From Bacteroidota bacterium (GTDB lineage: Bacteria; Bacteroidota; Bacteroidia; Flavobacteriales_D; Crocinitomicaceae): DNA of 7,289 bases. This document shows positions 1-6,944 of this stretch, piece by piece (positions within the stretch are counted from its first letter, which is position 1; each line of letters starts with the position of its first letter). The position numbers were made by a program, and so were the translations under genes. The stretch spans positions 1 to 7,289 of the forward strand of contig JAHKAT010000274.1 in NCBI GenBank assembly GCA_018825925.1, given 5' to 3'. A model generated the notes under the pieces. That model was not told the DNA's origin. It was given only the letters and a program-made list of their open reading frames with translations, and ran no database searches.

Positions 1-465
1 AAATCTCTTAAAATCAGTGCAGGACAAGGTTTCAGATTCTACGAACACTTTGCTGTTTAAAATATCAAAATTTCCGTATTGACAAAGGACAAAAGAGCAT
101 GTAATTTTATGGAAAAGGACGTTCTTCTTTTATACTTAGTCGTTTAGCGGTTATTATTATTTTTCGACAATTTCATCCGTGTGGAATGTGGATAATTTTC
201 TCTCAGATGTTTAAACAACCGTAAAGATTGGAGGACAAAGGGATTGCCGTTTTTGATGTTGATAAAGTTTCAAGGTTGTGAATTTCTTTAATTGTGTACT
301 GACCAATTAATGACAATTTTTGTACCCGAGCAGCAACAGTTTTAAGAACAAATGAAGAACTGATCATTTGAAACTTTTGCTTCACTTTAGTACATCAAGC
401 AACCACTTGACACAAAAGGACTTAAATGTCCACTAGGATAGATTTTGATAATAAATAAATAATAA
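1..465. other. Gene-poor region upstream of nrdB
   Basis: I see no gene here that I can support. Two plus-strand frames are open from the left edge and stop at 58-60 and 80-82, so one may be the 3' end of a gene outside the window, but neither tail is recognisable. From about 83 to 465 the sequence is AT-rich with many stops in all frames. It holds a promoter-like pair (ATTG at 78-81, then 20 bases, then TAATTTTA at 102-109, one base off TAnnTTTG), a 12-codon ORF at 109-147, a 7-bp inverted repeat (349-355 with 364-370) and a TAGATTTTG element at 439-447 just before nrdB. The stretch is a plausible 5' control region for nrdBA, but no cobalamin riboswitch and no clear pair of NrdR boxes could be seen by eye. 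Confidence 0.6.
418..431. promoter_or_regulatory. Imperfect palindrome upstream of nrdB, possible operator
   Basis: GGAC and GTCC arms flank a 6-base AT core (TTAAAT), 35 bases before the nrdB start codon. The position suits an operator or a promoter-overlapping site, and TTGACA lies just upstream at 407-412. The arms are only 4 bp, so this may be chance. It does not match the NrdR-box pattern as I know it (ACAC/GTGT ends), so no regulator is assigned. Confidence 0.2.
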
Positions 466-1437
466 ATGGCACAAGAAAACGAACCGATATTACAGGAGAA
501 CAACAATAGATTTGTTTTGTTCCCTATTCAACATGACGACATTTGGAGTTTTTACAAAAGAGCTGAAGCTAGTTTTTGGACAGCAGAGGAAATTGATTTG
601 GCTCCAGACATGGTCGATTGGGATACTAAATTGAATGACGATGAAAAACATTTCATAAAACACGTACTTGCATTTTTCGCTGCCTCTGATGGTATCGTGA
701 ACGAGAATTTAGCAGAAAATTTCGTTTCCGAAGTTCAATATACTGAAGCAAAGTTTTTCTACGGTTTTCAAATTACAATGGAAAACATTCATTCAGAAAC
801 GTATTCGCTTTTGATTGACACATACATTAAAGACACCAAAGAAAAAAATCGTCTTTTTAATGCCATTGACACCATCGATTGTGTGAAGAAAAAAGCAGAT
901 TGGGCATTGCGTTGGATTGATAACGGGTCTTTTGCTGAGCGATTGGTGGCTTTTGCAGCCGTTGAGGGAATCTTTTTCTCAGGTTCTTTCTGTTCTATCT
1001 TTTGGTTGAAAAAACGAGGTTTAATGCCAGGTTTGTCGTTTTCAAACGAATTAATTTCTCGTGATGAAGGATTGCATTGTGATTTTGCATGCTTATTGTA
1101 CAACAATCACTTGAACAATAAATTACCGAAGGATAAAGTAAGAGATATCATTTTGGATGCAGTAGAAATTGAAAAAGAATTTGTAACAGATGCTTTACCT
1201 GTTCGTTTGATTGGAATGAATAGCGAAAGTATGGGACAATACATTGAATTCGTTGCCGATCGTTTGTTGAATGAATTGGGTTGTGAAAAAGTATTTAACG
1301 CAACTAATCCTTTCGATTTCATGGACATGATTTCAATACAAGGGAAAACCAACTTTTTTGAAAAAAGAGTAGGTGAATATCAAAAAGCAGGAGTTTTGGG
1401 TGGGTCTCAAACCTTCAGTGTAGATGAAGACTTTTAA
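466..1437 (+). CDS. nrdB: Class I ribonucleotide reductase, small (R2, radical-generating) subunit
   Basis: NrdB holds the diiron-tyrosyl radical that the large subunit uses to reduce ribonucleotides to deoxyribonucleotides; it is cytosolic and works as part of an R1/R2 complex. The 323-residue protein shows the whole ferritin-like metal site: D75 (AASDGIVNEN), E106 and H109 (MENIHSE), E167 (AAVEGIFFSG), E201 and H204 (SRDEGLHCDF). The radical tyrosine is Y113, four residues after H109, so this is a tyrosyl-radical enzyme rather than a Phe-substituted subclass Ic enzyme. The C-terminal tail SVDEDF resembles the eukaryotic R2 tail that docks on R1. The sequence follows mammalian R2 nearly throughout but lacks its N-terminal extension; there is no N-terminal ATP-cone. 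The ATG at 466 sits in an A/T-rich leader without a Shine-Dalgarno sequence, as is common in Bacteroidota. nrdA follows after 38 bases. Confidence 0.98.
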   Translation: MAQENEPILQENNNRFVLFPIQHDDIWSFYKRAEASFWTAEEIDLAPDMVDWDTKLNDDEKHFIKHVLAFFAASDGIVNENLAENFVSEVQYTEAKFFYGFQITMENIHSETYSLLIDTYIKDTKEKNRLFNAIDTIDCVKKKADWALRWIDNGSFAERLVAFAAVEGIFFSGSFCSIFWLKKRGLMPGLSFSNELISRDEGLHCDFACLLYNNHLNNKLPKDKVRDIILDAVEIEKEFVTDALPVRLIGMNSESMGQYIEFVADRLLNELGCEKVFNATNPFDFMDMISIQGKTNFFEKRVGEYQKAGVLGGSQTFSVDEDF

Positions 1438-1475
1438 GTAACAAGATTAAGGACAACCTAAAAACTAAAGATAAA

Positions 1476-3845
1476 ATGTACGTAGTAAAAAGAGACGGAA
1501 GAAAAGAAGCGGTGAAATTTGACAAAATTACAGCGCGAATAATAAAAATGTGTTACGGCTTAGACCCTTTGGTGTCTCCTGAAGCGGTAGCCATGAAAGT
1601 AATTGAAGGGATTTATGACGGAGTGACTACCTCTGACTTAGATACTTTAGCAGCTGAGGTGGCTGCAGCAAAAACGATTGATCATCCAGATTATGCTTTG
1701 CTTGCCTCAAGAATAGCAGTTTCAAATCTGCACAAGGAGACAAAAAAGAACTTCTCCGAAACAATGGAGGATCTGTACAATTATATCGATCCAAAAACAG
1801 GACAAAATGCGGCCTTGCTAGCACAAGACGTGTATGAAATAATCATGAAAAACAAAGATTTTCTTGATTCAAGCATTATTTATGATCGCGATTTTCGATA
1901 CGATTATTTCGGATTCAAAACCCTTTCAAGATCTTATCTTTTAAAAACAAACGGAAAAATTTCTGAGCGTCCGCAACAAATGTTGATGCGTGTTTCTATA
2001 GGAATTCACAAAAATGATATACAATCAGCAATCAAAACGTATAATTTGATGTCTGAAGGTTGGTTTACGCATGCAACACCAACATTGTTCAATGCAGGTA
2101 CACCGAAACCTCAAATGTCCTCTTGTTTCTTATTAACTGCAAAGGAGGATAGCATTAGTGGAATTTACGACACATTAAAATCTTGTGCGCAAATTTCTCA
2201 ATCAGCTGGTGGAATTGGTTTGTCTATTCACGATATCCGCGCAACGGGTTCTTACATCAAAGGAACAAACGGAACATCAAATGGTATTATTCCTATGTTA
2301 CGTGTATTTAACGATACGGCCCGTTACGTAGACCAAGGAGGTGGAAAACGCAAAGGGTCTTTCGCAATTTACTTAGAGCCTTGGCATGCAGATGTATTTG
2401 AATTCTTAGACTTGAAGAAAAATCATGGAAAAGAAGAACAACGTGCTCGTGACTTGTTTTACGCACTTTGGATTCCAGATTTGTTCATGAAACGTGTGAA
2501 AGAAAATGGTGAATGGACCTTGATGTGTCCTCACGAATGCCCAGGTTTGTCAGATACACATAGTGCCGAATTTGAAAAGCTTTATATTTCCTACGAAAAA
2601 GCAGGAAAAGGAAGAAAAACAATCAAAGCACAAGATTTATGGTTTAAAATCTTAGAGTCTCAAATCGAGACAGGTACTCCTTATATGTTGTACAAAGATG
2701 CTGCGAACGGTAAATCCAACCAAAAGAATTTAGGTACAATCAAGTCTTCTAACTTGTGTACTGAAATCATGGAATATACGGCACCAGACGAAATCGCAGT
2801 ATGTAACTTGGCTTCCTTGGCTTTGCCAAAATATGTAACAGAAGAAGGAACTTTTGATCACGATAAATTGTTCGAGGTAACGTATCAAGCTACTTTGAAT
2901 TTGAACAAAATTATCGATGAGAACTTCTACCCAGTTGAAGAAGGGAAAAACTCAAACCTACGTCACCGTCCAATTGGTCTAGGTGTTCAAGGTTTAGCAG
3001 ATACATTCATCTTAATGCGTTACCCTTTTGAATCGGAAGAGGCTAGAGCGTTGAATCGCGAGATTTTCGAAACAATGTATTACGCTTCAATGACTGCGTC
3101 GAAAGATTTAGCAAAAATTGAGGGTCCATACGAAACATACGCTGGTTCACCCGTTTCTAAAGGTGAATTCCAATACGATATGTGGAATGTTACTCCAACC
3201 AATCGTTGGGAGTGGGATGTTTTGAAAGAAGAAGTGAAGAAATATGGAGTAAGAAACTCATTATTGTTAGCGCCAATGCCAACAGCTTCTACAGCTCAAA
3301 TTCTAGGAAACAATGAGTGCTTTGAACCTTATACTTCAAATGTATATACACGTCGAGTGCTTTCAGGTGAATTTATCGTAGTGAATAAACACTTGTTAAA
3401 AGACTTAGTAAAAGAAGGTTTGTGGACTAAAGAAATGCGTCAAACATTAATGTCGCACAATGGATCTGTACAAAACATCAATGAAATCCCACAAGATTTA
3501 AAGGATTTGTACAAAACAGCCTGGGAAATTTCTCAAAAAGCAATTATTGAGATGGCAGCTGATCGTGGAGCATACATTTGTCAATCTCAATCTTTGAATA
3601 TTTTCATGGAAAATGCAAACTTTGGTAAGCTGACGTCTATGCACTTCTATGGCTGGGAGAAAGGCTTGAAAACAGGGATGTATTATTTGCGAACAAAAGC
3701 GGCTACAGATGCCATTAAGTTTACAGTTGATAAATCAATGGTACAAGCAGAACCAACATTAATAGAAAATGATGAAGAATACGCAAAAGCAGCCATCAGT
3801 TGTTCAATTGACAACCCAGATGATTGTGAAATGTGTGGATCTTAA
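1476..3845 (+). CDS. nrdA: Class I ribonucleotide reductase, large (R1, catalytic) subunit with ATP-cone
   Basis: NrdA reduces ribonucleoside diphosphates to deoxyribonucleotides using the radical supplied by NrdB. The 789-residue protein begins with an ATP-cone (about 1-92; VKRDGR at 4-9, LDTLAAE at 55-61, HPDYALLASRIAVSNLHK at 70-87), the domain that lets ATP/dATP switch overall activity. The barrel follows with every catalytic residue: C217 (SSCFLL) and C443 (AVCNLAS) as the redox pair, and N426, C428 and E430 in SSNLCTE, C428 being the thiyl-radical cysteine. Y736-Y737 (GMYYLRT) end the radical-transfer path. GGGKRKG at 288-294 is the specificity loop 2 region. The tail CEMCGS carries C784 and C787, which re-reduce the active site and are themselves reduced by thioredoxin or glutaredoxin. 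Length and sequence match eukaryotic R1 almost end to end. No Shine-Dalgarno is evident before the ATG, and no terminator lies between nrdB and nrdA, so co-transcription is likely. Confidence 0.98.
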   Translation: MYVVKRDGRKEAVKFDKITARIIKMCYGLDPLVSPEAVAMKVIEGIYDGVTTSDLDTLAAEVAAAKTIDHPDYALLASRIAVSNLHKETKKNFSETMEDLYNYIDPKTGQNAALLAQDVYEIIMKNKDFLDSSIIYDRDFRYDYFGFKTLSRSYLLKTNGKISERPQQMLMRVSIGIHKNDIQSAIKTYNLMSEGWFTHATPTLFNAGTPKPQMSSCFLLTAKEDSISGIYDTLKSCAQISQSAGGIGLSIHDIRATGSYIKGTNGTSNGIIPMLRVFNDTARYVDQGGGKRKGSFAIYLEPWHADVFEFLDLKKNHGKEEQRARDLFYALWIPDLFMKRVKENGEWTLMCPHECPGLSDTHSAEFEKLYISYEKAGKGRKTIKAQDLWFKILESQIETGTPYMLYKDAANGKSNQKNLGTIKSSNLCTEIMEYTAPDEIAVCNLASLALPKYVTEEGTFDHDKLFEVTYQATLNLNKIIDENFYPVEEGKNSNLRHRPIGLGVQGLADTFILMRYPFESEEARALNREIFETMYYASMTASKDLAKIEGPYETYAGSPVSKGEFQYDMWNVTPTNRWEWDVLKEEVKKYGVRNSLLLAPMPTASTAQILGNNECFEPYTSNVYTRRVLSGEFIVVNKHLLKDLVKEGLWTKEMRQTLMSHNGSVQNINEIPQDLKDLYKTAWEISQKAIIEMAADRGAYICQSQSLNIFMENANFGKLTSMHFYGWEKGLKTGMYYLRTKAATDAIKFTVDKSMVQAEPTLIENDEEYAKAAISCSIDNPDDCEMCGS

Positions 3846-3857
3846 ACCATTATAAAT

Positions 3858-3886
3858 ACCTTTTGCCGGTGCCAAGGTAAAAAGGT
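3858..3886 (+). other. Hairpin just 3' of nrdA
   Basis: ACCTTTT (3858-3864) is the exact reverse complement of AAAAGGT (3880-3886), giving a 7-bp stem with a 15-base loop. A shorter alternative pairs ACCTT (3858-3862) with AAGGT (3874-3878), so two mutually exclusive folds are possible. It starts 12 bases after the nrdA stop and 6 bases before the strong terminator stem. It has no T-tract of its own, so it is not a terminator; it might protect the 3' end of the transcript or be chance. Confidence 0.3.
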
Positions 3887-3892
3887 GTGATT

Positions 3893-3924
3893 AAAAATCC
3901 CTTCGTTTTCGAAGGGATTTTTTT
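3893..3924 (+). terminator. Intrinsic terminator of the nrdBA operon
   Basis: A perfect 13-bp stem pairs 3893-3905 with 3910-3922 (core ATCCCTTCG with CGAAGGGAT) around a TTTT loop at 3906-3909, and a run of seven Ts spans 3918-3924. It begins 48 bases after the nrdA stop codon. The A-run on the 5' side means it could also work on the minus strand, but no minus-strand gene ends here. Confidence 0.93.
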
Positions 3925-3928
3925 GCTT

Positions 3929-3936
3929 TATATTTG
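3929..3936 (+). promoter_or_regulatory. Candidate -7 element (TATATTTG) for the TPR-phosphatase gene
   Basis: TATATTTG is an exact match to the Bacteroidota -7 consensus TAnnTTTG and begins 5 bases after the nrdBA terminator T-tract. No clean TTTG -33 element exists; the nearest candidate is TTTTC at 3906-3910, which forms the terminator loop. If used, transcription would start near 3941 and give a leader of about 115 bases. Support is the -7 match and the position only. Confidence 0.4.
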
Positions 3937-4012
3937 AATCATATTCGAAGAATGCCGGAAGATTTGTGCCGTTTATGTATGATAATGGAGTGGGCAAAAA
4001 AAAAAGTAGTAC

Positions 4013-4026
4013 ATTCCCGCCGGAAT
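4013..4026 (+). other. Small hairpin in the leader of the TPR-phosphatase gene
   Basis: ATTCC (4013-4017) pairs with GGAAT (4022-4026) around a CGCC loop, ending 31 bases before the start codon. The motif GCCGGAA of its right arm also occurs at 3954-3960 in the same leader. The stem is only 5 bp, so a role in translation control is a guess. Confidence 0.2.
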
Positions 4027-4057
4027 TAGAAAAACACAACAGCTTGCACTAAAATCA

Positions 4058-5914
4058 ATGACATTAAACACCTCTATTTCTAAGGACTATTCAGAAATTG
4101 ACAAGATCAATGATAAGTCGTATGAATACAGACACGATAATCCTAGTCTGTCCCTCTCGTATGCACAAGAAGCGCTTAAGCTATCCGAAGAAAAAAATTA
4201 TGAAATTGGTAAAGCGAATAGTCATTTAAATAGTGGATTTTATTACCTCAATAAGGGCGAACACAATTTGTCCATTGAAAACTTCTTAAATGCCCTTTAT
4301 ATATGTAAAGACGTACATTACGATTCAGGTATTGCAGAGGCAAAATACAATTTAGGTGTTTTAAACTTTAGATTGGGTAATTATGATATTGCACTAACCC
4401 AAATCAATGAAAGTCTGACTATTCGAAAAGATTTGCATGAAAATAAGTTTTTGGGTAAATGCTATTATCAAATGGCGGTAATTCAATATCAACTGCAAGA
4501 TTTTGAGGGAGCCTTAAAAGCAACTAAAAAGGCCATGCGCTTTGAAACTCAATTTGATCATTTATCGGGAATAGCAGCCATAGTTATTCTGGAAGGGCGT
4601 ATTTATACGGATATGGAGCTCTTTAAGGAGGCTGAAATATGTTTGAAAGAAGGGTATCAAAGAAGATTAGATCTAAAAGAAAAAATCGGGATCGCTTCTA
4701 TTATCTTTTATCTCATCGAACTTTGGATGAAACAAAATTTGTTTGAAAAAGCAAAAGAGGAAATGGAGCTCCATGGCCATGTTTTTGACGAAATAGAGTT
4801 TCCATATGGATTGGCTCAAAGTAAACAGTTGCAGGCGCGTATCGCCATGCAGATGGGGGATAATGACCAAGTGATGAGATATTTAGGAGAGTCATTGTTG
4901 ATTGCCGAAAAACACCAATTGAGAGAGCAAATAAGTCGAGCGTATCTTTTGTATGCCGATTATTTTGAAAAAAATAACCAACTAGAATTATCCCTAGAAT
5001 ATTTTAAAAAATACCACCAAACAAAAGTAGAAAACAACGAAGCACAGTCGGAGAAAATATTAGAAAACATACGTCTTAACAATGATATAGAGTACGCTCG
5101 AAAAAAAGCGGATATTCTTCGAAACGCGAACCAACAACTGATAGGTGCCAACCAGGTAATTTCTGAAATGAACCAAAACCTGAAATCAAGCATTAGTTAT
5201 GCAAAACGAATTCAAGAAGCTGTTTTTCCAGACCAAAGCAGCATAACACAGTTTTTTCCAAAACATTTGTTAATTCATAAGCCAAAGGATATAGTTTCAG
5301 GCGACTTTATATGGATAAAAAACATATTAAATTCAAAATATGTTGCAGTAGCTGATTGTACAGGACATGGTGTGCCGGGTGCAATGCTTAGCATGTATGC
5401 AAACAATGTTTTGTCTAAATGTAAATTTGCTCCAGATTCAAAACCTGCAGAGATTTTGGATTATATCCGGACAAATTTTGTAGCAGATTTGATTTCTGAA
5501 TCAGTGACCTTGAAAGACGGAATGGACATAGCTTTGATTAAAATTCAAGGCTACGAACTTACTTTCTCGGGGGCTTACCGACCGATTTATATTTTAAGAC
5601 AAAAAGAATTAATTGAAATAAGAGGTGACCGACAACCTGTTGGACAGTTTTTAAAAATGAGAGCGTTTACAAATGTATCTTTTCACTTAAAACCAGGAGA
5701 CCAAGTGGTTATGTTTACGGATGGTATTAGCGACCAAATGGGAGGTGTGAAAAACAAAAAATTAAAGGTTTCAGGCCTCAAAGAATGGCTATTGGAAATC
5801 GGAAGTAAACCTATTGAAATACAACAAATGTTGTTGGAGCAAAAACTAATGGATTGGCAAGGAGATAACGAGTTGACAGACGACCAATTGTTCTTCTCAT
5901 TTACGGTACATTAA
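4058..5914 (+). CDS. TPR-repeat protein with C-terminal SpoIIE/PP2C-type serine phosphatase domain
   Basis: This is probably a signalling phosphatase that removes phosphate from Ser/Thr of a partner protein when its TPR region senses a ligand or partner. Residues about 15-325 form seven or eight degenerate tetratricopeptide repeats (for example 92-126 and 132-165). A helical, probably coiled-coil linker spans about 326-377 and leads into SISYAKRIQEAVFP (378-391), a segment typical of Bacteroidota SpoIIE-domain proteins. The phosphatase domain (about 385-618) keeps its metal-binding motifs: SGDFIW with D416, ADCTGHGVPGAM with D433, FTDGISDQMGG with D555, and DDQLFF with D608/D609, so it should be active. 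SGAYRP (504-509) and GDRQPVG (523-529) are further family motifs. There is no signal peptide and no clear membrane segment, so it looks cytoplasmic. No anti-sigma or anti-sigma-antagonist gene lies nearby, so the substrate is unknown. It lies behind the nrdBA terminator and should be transcribed separately. The ATG lacks a Shine-Dalgarno. Confidence 0.9.
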   Translation: MTLNTSISKDYSEIDKINDKSYEYRHDNPSLSLSYAQEALKLSEEKNYEIGKANSHLNSGFYYLNKGEHNLSIENFLNALYICKDVHYDSGIAEAKYNLGVLNFRLGNYDIALTQINESLTIRKDLHENKFLGKCYYQMAVIQYQLQDFEGALKATKKAMRFETQFDHLSGIAAIVILEGRIYTDMELFKEAEICLKEGYQRRLDLKEKIGIASIIFYLIELWMKQNLFEKAKEEMELHGHVFDEIEFPYGLAQSKQLQARIAMQMGDNDQVMRYLGESLLIAEKHQLREQISRAYLLYADYFEKNNQLELSLEYFKKYHQTKVENNEAQSEKILENIRLNNDIEYARKKADILRNANQQLIGANQVISEMNQNLKSSISYAKRIQEAVFPDQSSITQFFPKHLLIHKPKDIVSGDFIWIKNILNSKYVAVADCTGHGVPGAMLSMYANNVLSKCKFAPDSKPAEILDYIRTNFVADLISESVTLKDGMDIALIKIQGYELTFSGAYRPIYILRQKELIEIRGDRQPVGQFLKMRAFTNVSFHLKPGDQVVMFTDGISDQMGGVKNKKLKVSGLKEWLLEIGSKPIEIQQMLLEQKLMDWQGDNELTDDQLFFSFTVH

Positions 5915-6878
5915 TCTTCATCGTCTGCACCATCTGTTGACGCCTTGCAATTAAAAAGTAAACACCTTGTGTTAATGTTCTGCTTAAATCAATTGTCTGC
6001 CCTAATTGATTATACAACTGAACTTCTTCCCACTCCCCACAATTATTGAAAGTTAAATTCCTATCCTTAATTTGGATAAGGTCCATGGTCAAATATCTAC
6101 AGCCGTTTGTTTGATAACTAATCAAGTGCTCAGAAGATAAACTTCCGTCTAAATCATAAGCCTTTAGTCGATAATAATTCTGACCAATTGTGAAACGTTC
6201 AATATCAGCTGAATAATACTTTGTTTTTAAACTTTTTTGAGCGGCTTGTATAGTTGCAATGTATTCGAAATCAAAACCGTTAGTAGAACATTCAAGTATA
6301 AAATGAGAGCTGTTGATTTCTGTAGCCGTTATCCAATAAACTGCGCTTCTCTCCTCGTCAATATTAAAATCGATTAATTCAATGGGTAAAAGAACACAAG
6401 TGGGGCAGTTCCCTGAAACATAATCAATTTGATAAGAGATTATTTCGTCGGATCGATTAGATGTCCCTTCAATAATAACCGTGCATGGACCGGCAACATT
6501 TACCTCTCGATCAGACATTGCAGAATTGTCACCTGAGGTTTGGTAAGGTTTTGCGAGGTCCGTGCTCAATCGAACTCTTAATTGATCTCCTTCATCTGCT
6601 CCCGAGGCGTGGCAGTTGGGGCGGTTGTTCATTGAAGCTGTAATATTGACTGTGCAGCCATTGGGTACATTAAAGTTGTAGCTCATTTCACTCTGACCAT
6701 TTGTGCAATTTCCTAAAGTTCCCGAACCGCAATTTGGCCCACCATAAGAAGTTAAATCACAACCTGCTATGCAACCACAACCCGGTCCAGAAACGAATAG
6801 AGCTCCAGTTTCACATGTTTGTGAAAAATAGTAGTCGCACCAAACGGCAATTATAAAGGTTGTAAGTAGCTTTTTCAT
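5901..6878 (-). CDS. Secreted cysteine-rich protein with T9SS (Por) type C-terminal sorting domain
   Basis: An exported protein of unknown function. I start it at the ATG at 6878 (325 residues), not the TTG six codons upstream at 6896, because this gives a normal signal peptide: MKK, a hydrophobic core (LLTTFIIAVW) and a likely cut near FSQ at residues 18-20. W precedes the cysteine at residue 14, so a lipobox is unlikely. Residues 21-161 carry eleven cysteines and Gly/Asn-rich segments in a probable beta-sandwich, with no family I recognise. Residues about 163-256 (LLPIELIDF, then WITATEINSSHFILE, STNGFDF, NYYRLKAYDLDG) match the 'PVEL...W.TA.E.N...F.IE.S.DG..F' module common in Bacteroidota surface proteins. 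Residues 257-325 (VQLYNQLGQ, LTQGVYFLI, TMKINVP) look like a type A T9SS sorting domain, which directs outer-membrane passage and surface attachment or release. The gene converges on the TPR-phosphatase gene, overlapping it by 14 bases. Confidence 0.88.
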   Translation of the reverse strand: MKKLLTTFIIAVWCDYYFSQTCETGALFVSGPGCGCIAGCDLTSYGGPNCGSGTLGNCTNGQSEMSYNFNVPNGCTVNITASMNNRPNCHASGADEGDQLRVRLSTDLAKPYQTSGDNSAMSDREVNVAGPCTVIIEGTSNRSDEIISYQIDYVSGNCPTCVLLPIELIDFNIDEERSAVYWITATEINSSHFILECSTNGFDFEYIATIQAAQKSLKTKYYSADIERFTIGQNYYRLKAYDLDGSLSSEHLISYQTNGCRYLTMDLIQIKDRNLTFNNCGEWEEVQLYNQLGQTIDLSRTLTQGVYFLIARRQQMVQTMKINVP

Positions 6879-6893
6879 AGTAAATAGGTAAGT

Positions 6894-6901
6894 CAAATTA
6901 A
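6894..6901 (-). promoter_or_regulatory. Candidate -7 element of the T9SS-cargo gene
   Basis: On the minus strand the sequence reads TTAATTTG, one base off TAnnTTTG, 15 bases before the ATG at 6878, which would give a leader of roughly 10 bases. No TTG/TTTG is found at the -33 distance, so support is weak. Its presence just upstream also argues that the TTG start at 6896 is not used. Confidence 0.3.
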
Positions 6902-6944
6902 AAAAAAATATTTAATTGTGAATACTTGGATTAAAATTTATTGC

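Noticed and set aside
1..82. 3' end of a plus-strand gene entering from the left
   Set aside because: Two frames are open (stops at 58-60 and 80-82) and a minus-strand frame is open from the left edge to about 135. None of the tails is recognisable, so I cannot choose one.
203..385. Minus-strand 60-codon ORF in the nrdB upstream region
   Set aside because: It needs a GTG start, has no ribosome-binding site or promoter that I can see, and its sequence is not recognisable. It lies in AT-rich DNA and is probably chance, although it is not a shadow of another gene.
407..447. Sigma70-like or Bacteroidota promoter right before nrdB (TTGACA at 407, TAGATTTTG at 439)
   Set aside because: The distance between the two elements (26-29 bases) is too long and TAGATTTTG has one T too many for TAnnTTTG, so I did not list it as a promoter.
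789..1352. Minus-strand ORFs opposite nrdB
   Set aside because: They are antisense shadows of a fully conserved nrdB and have low-complexity, unfamiliar translations.
3842..4039. Minus-strand 65-codon ORF across the nrdA terminator
   Set aside because: It reads through the strong terminator stem and the proposed promoter, and its product is unfamiliar; a shadow of non-coding sequence.
6879..6896. Six-codon N-terminal extension (TTG start) of the T9SS-cargo gene
   Set aside because: The ATG at 6878 gives a standard MKK signal peptide, and the upstream TTG overlaps the candidate -7 element.
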